In this document: in pieces, positions 21,065-29,217 of the stretch
Position numbering within the stretch: the first letter of the stretch is position 1
Layout: each line of letters begins with the position of its first letter
Assembly (NCBI RefSeq): GCF_029212575.1
Contig: NZ_JARGPK010000042.1
Span: 1-64,000, forward strand
Origin: Antarcticimicrobium sp.
GTDB lineage: Bacteria > Pseudomonadota > Alphaproteobacteria > Rhodobacterales > Rhodobacteraceae
Direction: 5' to 3'
Length of the DNA: 64,000 bases
Notes under the pieces: generated by a model
What the model was told of the DNA's origin: nothing
The model's input: the letters and a program-made list of their open reading frames with translations, nothing else
Database searches by the model: none
Made by a program: the position numbers and the translations under genes

Positions 21065-21111
21065 TACAGCCCTATATAACGTCTCGGAATAAAGATCGAA
21101 CGGTGATCGGA

Positions 21112-21858
21112 ATGCAAGTGTCTCAAACCACGGTCGACCCGTCTGAAATCGCGAAATTCGAAGCGATGGCTGCGGAATGGTGGGATCCGTCGGGTAAATT
21201 CAAGCCCCTGCACATGCTCAACCCCTGCCGGCTGGACTATATCACCGGCCAGATCGCGGGGGAGTTCGGCCGCGATCTTGCGGCGCAGCGCCCGTTCGAG
21301 GGGCTTCGGATCCTCGATATCGGCTGCGGCGGCGGGCTGCTTTCCGAACCGATGGCGCGGCTGGGCGCCACGGTGGTGGGTGCCGACGCGGCCGAGGGCA
21401 ACCTGCCCGTCGCGCGCATCCACGCCGAGCAATCGGGACTCCGGATCGACTATCGCCACACCACCGCCGAGGCGATGGCCGCGGCAGGGGAACAGTTCGA
21501 CGTGGTGCTGAACATGGAGGTGGTCGAACATGTGGCCGACCCGCTGTCCTATCTCACCGCCTGCCGGCAGTTGCTGAAACCGGGCGGGCTGCACATCTGC
21601 TCGACCATCAACCGCAACCCGAAATCCTACGCCGTCGCCATCCTCGGGGCCGAGGTGGTGATGCGCTGGCTGCCGCGCGGCACCCATGAGTGGTCAAAGT
21701 TCATCACCCCGGACGAGCTGTTCGAGCTGCTGGCGAATTCCGGGGTGGAACCCGTGGACCGCAAGGGCTTCGTGTTCAACCCGGTCGGCTGGAGCTGGAG
21801 CATTTCCGACCGCGACCTGAGCGTGAACTACGTCACGGCAAGCGTGAAGCGGGGCTGA
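21112..21858 (+). CDS. ubiG: Ubiquinone biosynthesis O-methyltransferase UbiG
   Basis: A 248-residue SAM-dependent enzyme that does both O-methylations of ubiquinone synthesis. [19 protein letters not shown] at the N-terminus is diagnostic for UbiG, motif I is [14 protein letters not shown] near residue 65, and the C-terminus has [18 protein letters not shown] three codons upstream is an equally possible start; neither has a strong Shine-Dalgarno. It converges on marR with a 29-bp gap. Confidence 0.97.
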   Translation: MQVSQTTVDPSEIAKFEAMAAEWWDPSGKFKPLHMLNPCRLDYITGQIAGEFGRDLAAQRPFEGLRILDIGCGGGLLSEPMARLGATVVGADAAEGNLPVARIHAEQSGLRIDYRHTTAEAMAAAGEQFDVVLNMEVVEHVADPLSYLTACRQLLKPGGLHICSTINRNPKSYAVAILGAEVVMRWLPRGTHEWSKFITPDELFELLANSGVEPVDRKGFVFNPVGWSWSISDRDLSVNYVTASVKRG

Positions 21859-21887
21859 AATCGCGGCGGACTGAGCCGCCCGCGTGC

Positions 21888-22334
21888 CTAATCACCCTGT
21901 TCCAGTTTGACGCGCAATTCGCGCAGCACCGGCAACACCGCGCGCACCTTGTCCGCGCCCAGCTCGCCCACCACCCGGTTGATCATCGGGGCAATCGCCG
22001 CCACCGCCTGGTCGCGCGCCTGTTTTCCTGCCGGGCTGATCGCCACCATCTTGCGCCGCGCATCGTCCCAGTCGGGGCGGATATGCACGTAACCGGCCCA
22101 TTCCAGCTTGTTCAACGTGTTGGTCATCGCCCCGCGGGTGACGTGAAAGGTATCGGCCAGCTGCGCCGGGGTCCGCTCGTCATGCACGAAGATCAGGTGG
22201 TTGAGCACCGAGAAATGCGAGATTTCCATGCCCTTGGGCAACACCCGGCTGAGCCGGTTGCGCAAAAGCTGGTCGGCGGTCAGCAACTCGCTGAACAGGG
22301 CCACCGCAAGGGGGTTGTTGCTGTCTTCGGTCAT
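21888..22334 (-). CDS. MarR-family transcriptional regulator
   Basis: A 148-residue winged-helix protein. The recognition part runs from RTPAQLADTFHVTRGAMTN to LNKLEWAGYVHI, about residues 55-85, with the wing DDARRKMVAISPAG, as in MarR proteins that bind palindromic sites as dimers and respond to phenolic or oxidant signals. Ligand and targets are unknown. It ends a minus-strand run with the nitrilase-family gene and grxC, 12 bp after the hydrolase stop, so it is probably cotranscribed. Confidence 0.92.
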   Translation of the reverse strand: MTEDSNNPLAVALFSELLTADQLLRNRLSRVLPKGMEISHFSVLNHLIFVHDERTPAQLADTFHVTRGAMTNTLNKLEWAGYVHIRPDWDDARRKMVAISPAGKQARDQAVAAIAPMINRVVGELGADKVRAVLPVLRELRVKLEQGD

Positions 22335-22346
22335 CGGGTTCTGCGG

Positions 22347-23177
22347 TTACGGACCTTGAAAGTCCCGGATATGCGTCAATGCGGGCACCTTGGCGCGGGC
22401 ATCCTCCACCAGCGCCCGGTCCATGTCAAAGACGTGGATGCCGGCCTCGGTCCCGCCATCGACCAGAACCTCGCCCCAGGGTGAGATTGCCATGCTGTGC
22501 CCGTATGTGCGCCGCGCCTTGCCCCGGGTCGCCGGATGCGTCCCGGTCTGGGCCGGGGCCAAGACGAAACAGCCGGTCTCGATCGCCCGGGCGCGCAAAA
22601 GCGCCTCCCAATGGGCCGCGCCGGTCACCGGCGAGAAAGCCGCCGGAACGGTCAGGATCTCGGCCCCGGCACGGGCCAATGCCTGATGCAGATGCGGGAA
22701 ACGGACGTCATAGCACACCGTCATCCCCACCGCGCCGAACGGGGTTTCGGCCAGTACCGCGCGGTCGCCCGGCCGGAAGCCATCGGATTCGCGATAGGTT
22801 TCCTCCGGCGTGACCTGCACGTCGAACATGTGGATCTTGTCATAGCGCGCGCGGATGCCGCCATCCGGCCCGATCAGGAACGACCGGTTGGCAAAGCGCC
22901 CGTCCGGGTCGTCGGTCTTCAACGCCAGAGATCCGATCAGCAGCCAGATGCCCAGCTCCTCGGCCTGCTGGCGCAGTGCGGCCAGCGTCGGGTCCTCGGC
23001 CTCCGGGCGCAGGACCTCGTTCTGCTGGCTGCGGCTGGCCGAGACGCAGTTGGTCACCTCCGGCGTCAGCACGAACTCCGCCCCCTCCGCCGCCGCCTCG
23101 GCCAGCATCCACTGGACCTGCCGGAGGTTGTCGCCGGGATCGTCGCCCGAGGTCATCTGCGCCAGCGCGGTCTTCAT
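22347..23177 (-). CDS. Carbon-nitrogen hydrolase (nitrilase superfamily, Nit1/omega-amidase-like)
   Basis: A 276-residue cytosolic amidase. The catalytic Glu-Lys-Cys triad is visible: E in FVLTPEVTN near residue 40, K in RYDKIHMFDV near 113 and C in GMTVCYDVRFP near 150. DKIHMFDV and the overall length match the Nit branch, whose members hydrolyse deaminated glutathione or alpha-keto acid amides. Placement beside glutaredoxin grxC (ATGA overlap) fits a role in repairing or recycling glutathione-related metabolites; this link is inference. Confidence 0.9.
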   Translation of the reverse strand: MKTALAQMTSGDDPGDNLRQVQWMLAEAAAEGAEFVLTPEVTNCVSASRSQQNEVLRPEAEDPTLAALRQQAEELGIWLLIGSLALKTDDPDGRFANRSFLIGPDGGIRARYDKIHMFDVQVTPEETYRESDGFRPGDRAVLAETPFGAVGMTVCYDVRFPHLHQALARAGAEILTVPAAFSPVTGAAHWEALLRARAIETGCFVLAPAQTGTHPATRGKARRTYGHSMAISPWGEVLVDGGTEAGIHVFDMDRALVEDARAKVPALTHIRDFQGP

Positions 23178-23434
23178 GACACGGCCAGAAGCGGGTCGAG
23201 CCTACCGTCTTGCTCCAACTCATAAAGCTCATCGCAGCCGCCCACATGGGTTTCCCCGACAAAGATCTGCGGCACGGTACGCCGTCCGCCGGCGCGCTGG
23301 ATCATCTCCGGCTTGCGGTCCGGGCTGGCCCAGACATCGATTTCGGAAAAGGACACGCCCTTTTGCGTCAGCAGCCGCTTGGCCGCGTGGCAATATCCGC
23401 ACATGGGGGAAGTATAGATCTCGACCGGTTTCAT
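23174..23434 (-). CDS. grxC: Glutaredoxin 3
   Basis: An 86-residue thioredoxin-fold glutathione-dependent reductase. The active site is dithiol CGYC in SPMCGYCHAAK near residue 12. The cis-proline and GSH-binding elements are RRTVPQIFVGETHVGG near 53 and a C-terminal DEL-like segment. Length matches GrxC. It is first in grxC-hydrolase-marR and overlaps the next gene by 4 bp. Confidence 0.96.
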   Translation of the reverse strand: MKPVEIYTSPMCGYCHAAKRLLTQKGVSFSEIDVWASPDRKPEMIQRAGGRRTVPQIFVGETHVGGCDELYELEQDGRLDPLLAVS

Positions 23435-23468
23435 ATCTCATCCTCTGGATACGTCGTTTGTGCTGGAT

Positions 23469-24221
23469 TTAGTCATCCTTTGCAACGCGTGCCAGTACCA
23501 CCACATCGACCGACCCCGCCCCGGCGGCGTGACAGGCCGCCGTGCAGGCCGCCAGGGTCGCCCCCGAGGTCATCACGTCATCGACCAGAAGCACCGGGCG
23601 CCCGACCATTCTGAGCCGCCGCCAGGGGTGCGCCGCGATCGCCCCGCGCAGGATTTCCAGCCGCTCCTCGGCGGTGGCATCGTCAAGCATGCGGGTGCGG
23701 CGGATGCGGACCAGCAAATCCGGGCAAAGCTCTGCCCCGGTTTCCTGCGCCAGCGCCCGGGCCAGCAGTGCCGCCTGGTTGTAACGCCGCCGCACGAGCC
23801 GCGTCCAATGCAGCGGCACCGGCGCGATCAGCGTGTCGGGCCCCAACAACGGGCGTGCCGCACGGGCCATCCAACCCCCCGCCGGGCGGGCAATATCGGA
23901 GCGGTCGCCGTGTTTCAGCGCCAGAACAAGCTGCCGCGCCCGGTCGGCATAGAGCAGCGCCGCCCGCCCCTGCCGCCAGGGCCGCGGGGTCTGCATGCAG
24001 TCGTCACACTCGATCCGATGACCGTCCGCCACCCCCTGGAGCGGAATGCCGCAGCCCTCGCACACGGTGCCGTCGATGAACGGGGTGTCACGCCAGCAGG
24101 CGCTGCAAAGGCCGAAATCGCTCTCCACCTGGGAACCGCAACCAAGGCAGCGCGGCGGGTAGATCAGTGCGACAGCGGTTTGTATCCCCGCGCGCAACAC
24201 CCTAGTTTGCGCCCATGACAT
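23469..24221 (-). CDS. ComF family phosphoribosyltransferase-like protein
   Basis: A 250-residue protein of the ComF group, related to DNA-uptake factors but widely present in non-competent bacteria. The N-terminal part has two zinc-finger-like pairs (CLGCGSQ, CSAC and CEGC, CDDC), and the C-terminal half is a PRTase fold with the PRPP loop VLLVDDVMTSGATLAAC near residue 205. The start is uncertain: the ATG at 24221 overlaps the divergent methyltransferase start by 7 bp, and a GTG at 24200 would shorten it. Role here unknown. Confidence 0.88.
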   Translation of the reverse strand: MSWAQTRVLRAGIQTAVALIYPPRCLGCGSQVESDFGLCSACWRDTPFIDGTVCEGCGIPLQGVADGHRIECDDCMQTPRPWRQGRAALLYADRARQLVLALKHGDRSDIARPAGGWMARAARPLLGPDTLIAPVPLHWTRLVRRRYNQAALLARALAQETGAELCPDLLVRIRRTRMLDDATAEERLEILRGAIAAHPWRRLRMVGRPVLLVDDVMTSGATLAACTAACHAAGAGSVDVVVLARVAKDD

Positions 24222-25033
24222 CCGCGCCCCCCCTGTTCGACAGGTCCACCCTGTCCGCCCGCCGCGCCCGCGCAAGCGAGGCCAGCCTGTTCCTGCACCG
24301 CGCGGCACTGGACGAGGCTCAGGATCGCCTTTCGTTGGTTAAGAGAACCTTTACGGCGCCGGCCATCGTCACCCCGTTCCCGGCTCTGTGGCAGCCCGCC
24401 TTCCCGGATGCGCGCATCGTCGGGGACGACGACACGCTCGATCTGGAGCCCGGCGCGCAGGACCTGGTGATCCACGCCATGTGCCTGCACATGTCCAATG
24501 ACCCGGTCGGCCAGCTGATCCAATGCCGCCGCGCGCTGAAGGAGGATGGGCTCCTGCTCGTCTTCCTGCTGGGCGGCGAAACCCTGCAGGAACTGCGCGC
24601 GGTTCTTGGACAGGCCGAAACCGAGATCACCGGCGGCTTGTCGCCCCGGGTTGCACCGATGGCCGAGATTCGCGACCTCGGCGCGCTCTTGCAACGCGCC
24701 GGGCTGGCGCTGCCGGTTGCCGACAGCATGACGCTCACCGCCGAATACCGTGACCTGACCCACCTGATGCACGACCTGCGCGGCATGGGGGAAACCAACG
24801 TGCTGACGGGCCGGCTGCGCCGCCCCACCCGGCGCGCCGTCTTTGCCCGTGCCGGCGCGCTTTATGCCCAACATTTCCGCACGCCGCAGGGGCGGTTGCG
24901 CGCCAGTTTCGAACTGGTCGGCCTGACCGGCTGGGCGCCCTCGGACAGCCAGCCCAAACCGCTGCGCCCCGGATCGGCGCAGGCGCGGCTGGCCGATGCG
25001 CTGAATACGACCGAAAACCCGCTGGCAGATTGA
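24215..25033 (+). CDS. SAM-dependent methyltransferase, BioC/NDUFAF5-like
   Basis: A 272-residue class I methyltransferase. The sequence FDRSTLSARRARAS at the N-terminus, the loop DLVIHAMCLHMSNDPVGQLIQCRR near residue 90 and DLTHLMHDLRGMGETNVL near 190 match the alphaproteobacterial relatives of mitochondrial NDUFAF5 (C20orf7). Motif I is degenerate. NDUFAF5 modifies a complex I subunit; whether the bacterial form does this is not shown. The ATG lies in the overlap with the divergent comF-like gene. It is followed by hemH, 55 bp downstream. Confidence 0.85.
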   Translation: MTSAPPLFDRSTLSARRARASEASLFLHRAALDEAQDRLSLVKRTFTAPAIVTPFPALWQPAFPDARIVGDDDTLDLEPGAQDLVIHAMCLHMSNDPVGQLIQCRRALKEDGLLLVFLLGGETLQELRAVLGQAETEITGGLSPRVAPMAEIRDLGALLQRAGLALPVADSMTLTAEYRDLTHLMHDLRGMGETNVLTGRLRRPTRRAVFARAGALYAQHFRTPQGRLRASFELVGLTGWAPSDSQPKPLRPGSAQARLADALNTTENPLAD

Positions 25034-25088
25034 CGGGTGGCCAAATCCCGTTATCTGAGCCTTTGACCCCCGTAATCAGGATCGCCCC

Positions 25089-26138
25089 ATGACCGACGCA
25101 GCCCGCCCCGCGCACGCCCCCGCCGATCACCCCAAGATCCCCGCGCCGAAAACCGGCGTCCTGCTCGCCAACCTCGGCACGCCGGATCATTATTCCTACT
25201 GGCCGATGCGCCGCTATCTGAACGAGTTTCTCTCGGATCAGCGGGTCATCGACTACCCGGCGTGGAAATGGCAACCCTTGCTGCAACTCATCATCCTGAC
25301 CAAGCGGCCGTTTTCCAGCGGCGCCGCCTATAAATCGATCTGGAACGAGGAGCAGAACGAAAGCCCCCTGATGACGATCACCAAGGCCCAGACATCCAGG
25401 ATCGCCGCCGCGCTCAAGGCCCGGCACGGCGATGGGCTGATGGTCGATTTCTGCATGCGCTACGGTAACCCCTCGACCCGCTCCAAGGTGCGCGAGATGG
25501 TGGCCGCGGGATGCCAGCGCATCCTGTTCTTTCCGCTTTACCCGCACTATGCCGGGGCCACATCGGCCACCGCCAACGACCAGTTCTTTCGCGCGTTGAT
25601 GGACGAGGCCTGGCAGCCCGCCAGCCGCACCGTACCGGCCTATTTCGACCATCCGAAATACATCGACGCGCTCGCCCAGTCGGTCGAACGGGCCTATGCC
25701 GGGATGGCGCGGAAACCCGATATCCTGGTCTGCTCCTACCACGGCATGCCCCAGCGCTACCTGATGCAGGGCGACCCCTATCATTGCCAGTGCCAGAAGA
25801 CGACGCGGCTGCTGAAGGAGCGGCTGGGATGGCACGACAGCGATCTGGTCACCACCTTCCAGTCCAAGTTCGGCCCGGAGGAGTGGCTGAAACCCTATAC
25901 CGTCGAACACGTGGCGGACCTGGCACGGCAGGGCAAAAAGAACATCGCGGTGATCGCCCCGGCGTTCTCGGCCGACTGCATCGAGACGCTGGAAGAGATC
26001 AACGAGGAGATCAAGGAAAGCTTCGAGGAGGCCGGCGGCGAAAAGTTTGCCTACATCCCCTGCCTGAACGATGACGACGCGCATGTCGATGCGCTCTGCG
26101 CGGTCATCGACGAGAACCTGTCCGGTTGGGTCGCCTGA
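25089..26138 (+). CDS. hemH: Ferrochelatase
   Basis: A 349-residue enzyme that inserts Fe2+ into protoporphyrin IX, the last step of haem synthesis. Family marks: GVLLANLGTPDHYSYWPMRRYL at the N-terminus, RYGNPS near residue 118, the catalytic histidine in LVCSYHGMPQRYL near 215, and SADCIETLEEINEE near 295 with the conserved glutamates. A cysteine-bearing YHCQCQKTTRLL segment is present. hemJ (62.1 kb) catalyses the preceding oxidation. It ends before a hairpin terminator at 26177-26202. Confidence 0.98.
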   Translation: MTDAARPAHAPADHPKIPAPKTGVLLANLGTPDHYSYWPMRRYLNEFLSDQRVIDYPAWKWQPLLQLIILTKRPFSSGAAYKSIWNEEQNESPLMTITKAQTSRIAAALKARHGDGLMVDFCMRYGNPSTRSKVREMVAAGCQRILFFPLYPHYAGATSATANDQFFRALMDEAWQPASRTVPAYFDHPKYIDALAQSVERAYAGMARKPDILVCSYHGMPQRYLMQGDPYHCQCQKTTRLLKERLGWHDSDLVTTFQSKFGPEEWLKPYTVEHVADLARQGKKNIAVIAPAFSADCIETLEEINEEIKESFEEAGGEKFAYIPCLNDDDAHVDALCAVIDENLSGWVA

Positions 26139-26176
26139 GCCCGTTCAGTCCGCCTCCGACCCTCTGCGCAACAAAA

Positions 26177-26202
26177 AAGGCGGTGGGAAACCCCACCGCC
26201 TT
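26177..26202. terminator. Bidirectional terminator between hemH and the small membrane protein
   Basis: AAGGCGGTGGG (26177-26187) pairs with CCCACCGCCTT (26192-26202) around a four-base loop. Six A bases at 26173-26178 give a T-run on the minus strand, so it is strongest for the minus-strand gene, but it can also end hemH. Confidence 0.85.
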
Positions 26203-26225
26203 CTCTGTATTCGTATTGCTTTGGC

Positions 26226-26408
26226 TTAGCTGCCTGCAACGGCGGCGCCAACCAGCACCAGCAGCAGCAGGGGCAGCAGGATGCCCGACGAAGAGCTGCT
26301 TGCTTCTTCGACGATCACCGGTGCTTCCACCATCGGCTCGGCCAGGGTGCCGGCAGTTGCGGTCGAAGCGGCAGCGGCCAGGGCAGCGGCGAGAACGAGT
26401 TTCTTCAT
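26226..26408 (-). CDS. Small exported/membrane protein, 60 residues
   Basis: A short protein with signal peptide MKKLVLAAALAAAASTATA, a short acidic segment (about 20-35), a serine patch SSSSS and one C-terminal membrane helix GILLPLLLLVLVGAAVAG. It has an ideal GGAGG ribosome-binding site six bases before the ATG and its own terminator, so it is very likely real. Similar small proteins beside hemH in Rhodobacteraceae are sometimes misnamed ferrochelatase after the neighbour. Function unknown; nothing indicates haem binding. Confidence 0.85.
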   Translation of the reverse strand: MKKLVLAAALAAAASTATAGTLAEPMVEAPVIVEEASSSSSGILLPLLLLVLVGAAVAGS

Positions 26409-26476
26409 GTTAACCTCCAGATTTTGCGCAAACCTCCAATGCGAGCTTGCGCACCCAAGACTTACCTCGTGGAATT

Positions 26477-26505
26477 TTTTAAGCAGCTAACCGGCCGGAA
26501 TGCAA
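26477..26505 (-). promoter_or_regulatory. Candidate promoter of the small membrane protein gene
   Basis: Minus strand TTGCAT (26505-26500), 17-base spacer, TTAAAA (26482-26477). The leader would be about 60 bases. Confidence 0.4.
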
Positions 26506-26547
26506 ACTCTTGTTTCGGCCTTTCGCGCTTGCAGCGTCGTGATGTCG

Positions 26548-27153
26548 TCAAATTAGCAACACTTGAGTGCCCACTTTCGCGAACCCGAACAGGTCCGCAA
26601 TATGTTCATTGTAAAGCCCGATGCACCCGTTCGACGATCGCCGCCCGATCTTGCGCGTGTCATGGGTTCCATGGATGCGATAGTATTTCCAACTCAGGTA
26701 CAATGCGTGCGTTCCAAGCGGATTGTCCGGGCCGGGGGGAATATAGTCCGGCCACTCCGGATTCCGCTTCTTCATAGAAGGGGTCGGCGACCAGCTCGGG
26801 CCCACCACCTTGCGTATCACGCTGGTGCGTCCGCGACGGGTCAATTCATCGGTGAGCGGAACGCTCGATGGATAGAGTTTGTAGGTCGTGTGGTCTTCTG
26901 ACCAGTAGTGCAGCGCCCTTGACCGCGTGTCGACAAGGATCGCGCCCTTGCGCAGGTGGCTGAAGTACGGCTGCCAGCTCAACGAACGGAAGCTCGAGAT
27001 GTTGCGCCGTACTGCGGGTTCCGGTTCGGGCGGCGGGCGCAGAGGATCGTATTCCGCGTCCTCCTCGGTCGCCAGGGCAGGAGTGCCGATCAAGGCCGCG
27101 CTTCCGGCCAGAAACGCCCTGCGGCTGGGCGTCAGGAATGAGGATTTCGACAT
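26548..27153 (-). CDS. L,D-transpeptidase (YkuD domain), Tat-like signal
   Basis: A 201-residue exported enzyme. The N-terminus has SRRAFLAGSAALIG, a twin-arginine-like signal. The YkuD domain occupies about 75-201; the catalytic centre is HGTHDTRKIG followed by SSNGCIGLYNEHIADLF, with the histidine, serine and nucleophile cysteine of the H-x14-17-S-x-G-C family pattern. It should form 3-3 peptidoglycan cross-links or attach proteins to the wall. Length and Pro/Glu-rich linker are typical of Rhodobacteraceae LDTs. It is divergent from the CAP lipoprotein. Confidence 0.93.
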   Translation of the reverse strand: MSKSSFLTPSRRAFLAGSAALIGTPALATEEDAEYDPLRPPPEPEPAVRRNISSFRSLSWQPYFSHLRKGAILVDTRSRALHYWSEDHTTYKLYPSSVPLTDELTRRGRTSVIRKVVGPSWSPTPSMKKRNPEWPDYIPPGPDNPLGTHALYLSWKYYRIHGTHDTRKIGRRSSNGCIGLYNEHIADLFGFAKVGTQVLLI

Positions 27154-27324
27154 GACATGTTATCCCTTGCTCTTTAGTCCCCAATGCCCACCATGATATG
27201 GCGTGAATGCCGCAGTCGCAAACCAAACCGTTGAAAATGGCCCAATCGGCGGCCTTGTCCGTTTGCGCCGGCTGCAACGGCGCGATAAGTGCTAGGGAAA
27301 CAGCAATTGTCAGGGTGGACTGCC

Positions 27325-27840
27325 GTGCGTTTTTTCATGCTCCTTTTTGCCGGTTTCCTGGTCCTTGCAGCCTGTGACACGGGCTATGACACGCAAGGCA
27401 CGGGAACCAGCGCCAGCGGATTGTCGACCAAGGTCTACCGCATCCGTCAGGGCGACTCCTCGAAGGTGGAGTACCGGATGCTCGATTCGGTCAATGCGCT
27501 ACGTTCGGCGGCCGGCGTGCCGCCGGTAAAGTTGAATGCGCGGCTGAACGCCGCCTCCGCGACCCATTCGCGTGACATGTCGGTGCAGAATCGCCCCTGG
27601 CATTTCGGCTCCGACGGCTCCTCGCCGCTCGACCGGGTGCAGCGGGCCGGATACGACGGCGCCATGCTGGGAGAGAACATCTCGGAAACCTACGAGACCG
27701 AGCTGGAAACCCTCGCCGCCTGGATGGAAGAGCCTGGAACACGGTCGGTGATCCTTGAAAAACGCGCGACCGACATGGGATTTGCCTGGTTCCAGGAGCC
27801 GAACGGCAAGATCTGGTGGACGCTGGTCATGGGCGGCTGA
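27325..27840 (+). CDS. CAP-domain (SCP-like) lipoprotein
   Basis: A 171-residue lipoprotein. GTG at 27325 gives MRFFMLLFAGFLVLAAC, a type II signal with lipobox LAAC; it has AGGGTGG upstream and is better than a longer frame. The CAP/SCP domain spans about 45-171: LDSVNALRSAAGVPPVKLN, the histidine of ATHSRDMS, and RPWHFGSDG, LGENISETY. CAP proteins are extracellular; bacterial ones have been linked to cell-wall or envelope functions, but the activity is unclear. It converges on a second YkuD protein with 13 bp between stop codons. Confidence 0.88.
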   Translation: MRFFMLLFAGFLVLAACDTGYDTQGTGTSASGLSTKVYRIRQGDSSKVEYRMLDSVNALRSAAGVPPVKLNARLNAASATHSRDMSVQNRPWHFGSDGSSPLDRVQRAGYDGAMLGENISETYETELETLAAWMEEPGTRSVILEKRATDMGFAWFQEPNGKIWWTLVMGG

Positions 27841-27853
27841 CCGGCCCGACCGA

Positions 27854-28351
27854 TCATGCCCTCAGCGTGATCGGGGTGCCCTCGCGAACCATGGCGTAAA
27901 CCAGCTCGATCTCGCGGTTCTTCACCGCAATGCAGCCGGCGGTCCAGTCCGGCCCCTTCGGGCGAAACGCCAGCGGCTGGCCGTGAATGAAGATGTCCCC
28001 GCCCGGTCGCTTGCCCATCTCCCGCGCGCGCGCCACGTCCTGCTCATTCGGATAGGATATACCCAGCGACAGGTGAAAATCGCTGTTGGGATTGCGCCGG
28101 TCGATCAAATAGGTGCCCTCGGGCGTCCTGCCGTCGCCCTCGAATGTCTTGTGGCCGACCGGGGCAAAGCCGAGATCGACGGCGTAGCTTTTCAGGATCT
28201 CGGCGTGGTGCAGCAGGTACATGCTGCGCGCACCCTTGTTCACCACGACCGAGGTCACCTCCGGGCCGCGATAGGTCAGGAACTTGCTGCTCGAACAGCC
28301 CGCCAGCGCCAGCGACGCGGCCGCTCCGAATGTAAAGGTACGTCGTTTCAT
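27854..28351 (-). CDS. L,D-transpeptidase family lipoprotein (YkuD domain)
   Basis: A 165-residue protein with a lipoprotein signal (SLALAGCSSS, lipobox near residue 19). The YkuD domain has VVNKGARSMYLL, DGRTPEGTYLIDRRNPNSDF and the active-site region DIFIHGQP and DWTAGCIAV, where threonine replaces the usual serine two residues before GC. This type resembles murein endopeptidase-like YkuD proteins such as YafK or ErfK relatives. It is the second YkuD protein within 2 kb. Cross-linking versus hydrolysis cannot be told from sequence. Confidence 0.9.
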   Translation of the reverse strand: MKRRTFTFGAAASLALAGCSSSKFLTYRGPEVTSVVVNKGARSMYLLHHAEILKSYAVDLGFAPVGHKTFEGDGRTPEGTYLIDRRNPNSDFHLSLGISYPNEQDVARAREMGKRPGGDIFIHGQPLAFRPKGPDWTAGCIAVKNREIELVYAMVREGTPITLRA

Positions 28352-28412
28352 CTCGTTTTCTCTGCCTCAAGGCTCCGCCGGAAAAATACCCTCGGCCGGC
28401 ACAATCTCAAAG

Positions 28413-29204
28413 TCACTTTTTATCCCCCGACTCGGCATTTTTGCCCAGCCGCCGCTCGATCGCATCCAGCCGCGCCAGCACTTCGTCGCGATAGGCGTCG
28501 GTGCGGTCTCCGGCCTCTTGCTGGTGCGCGTCCTGCATCGAGTTCACGATCAGGCCCACCAGAAGGTTCACCACCGCGAAGGTGGTGACCATGATGAAGG
28601 GCACGAAAAACGCCCAGGCATGCGGGAACACCTCCATCACCGGGCGGACGATCCCCATCGACCAGCTTTCCAGCGTCATGATCTGGAACAGCGAATAGGC
28701 GCTCAGCCCCAGCGTGCCGAACCAGTCGGGAAACGCCGGTCCGAACAGCTTGGTCGCGATCACCGACCCGATGTAAAAGATGATCGCCATCAGGAAGAAC
28801 ACGCTGCCCATGCCCGGCAGCGCGGTGATGAACCCCTCGACCACGCGGCGCAATCGCGGCGCCACCGAGATCACCCGCAGCACCCGCAGGATCCTGAGCG
28901 CCCGCAGGACCGAAAGCCCCTGCGCCCCCGGCACCAGCGAGATGCCGACGATGAAGAAATCAAAGAGGTTCCAGCCAAAGGTGAAGAACCGCCAGTTCTG
29001 CGCCACCATCTTCATCGCGATCTCGACCACGAAGATCGCCAGGCACAGCTTGTCCAGCCCCTCGATCATCGGCCCGGCGCGCACCATCAGCGTATCGGAG
29101 GTTTCCATCCCCAGAAGCACCGCGTTGACCACGATCACCCCGGTGATGAACTGCCCGAAACGCGGGTGTTCGAGAAAGCGCTCGAGTCGGGTCCTGAAAA
29201 ACAT
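28413..29204 (-). CDS. Bacterial voltage-gated sodium channel (NaChBac family)
   Basis: A 263-residue six-helix ion channel that assembles as a homotetramer in the inner membrane. The S4 voltage sensor is an arginine series LRALRILRVLRVI near residue 95. The pore has selectivity filter TLESWSM near 175, identical in kind to NavMs/NavSp-type channels, with S5 and S6 on each side. The C-terminal tail (DEVLARLDAIERRLG) is the expected coiled coil. The ATG at 29204 gives a family-consistent N-terminus; a longer frame is unsupported. It lies 13 bp after the RNA methyltransferase and is likely cotranscribed. A role in Na+-linked motility or pH response is inferred from relatives. Confidence 0.94.
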   Translation of the reverse strand: MFFRTRLERFLEHPRFGQFITGVIVVNAVLLGMETSDTLMVRAGPMIEGLDKLCLAIFVVEIAMKMVAQNWRFFTFGWNLFDFFIVGISLVPGAQGLSVLRALRILRVLRVISVAPRLRRVVEGFITALPGMGSVFFLMAIIFYIGSVIATKLFGPAFPDWFGTLGLSAYSLFQIMTLESWSMGIVRPVMEVFPHAWAFFVPFIMVTTFAVVNLLVGLIVNSMQDAHQQEAGDRTDAYRDEVLARLDAIERRLGKNAESGDKK

Positions 29205-29217
29205 CCCTGTCTCCTGC

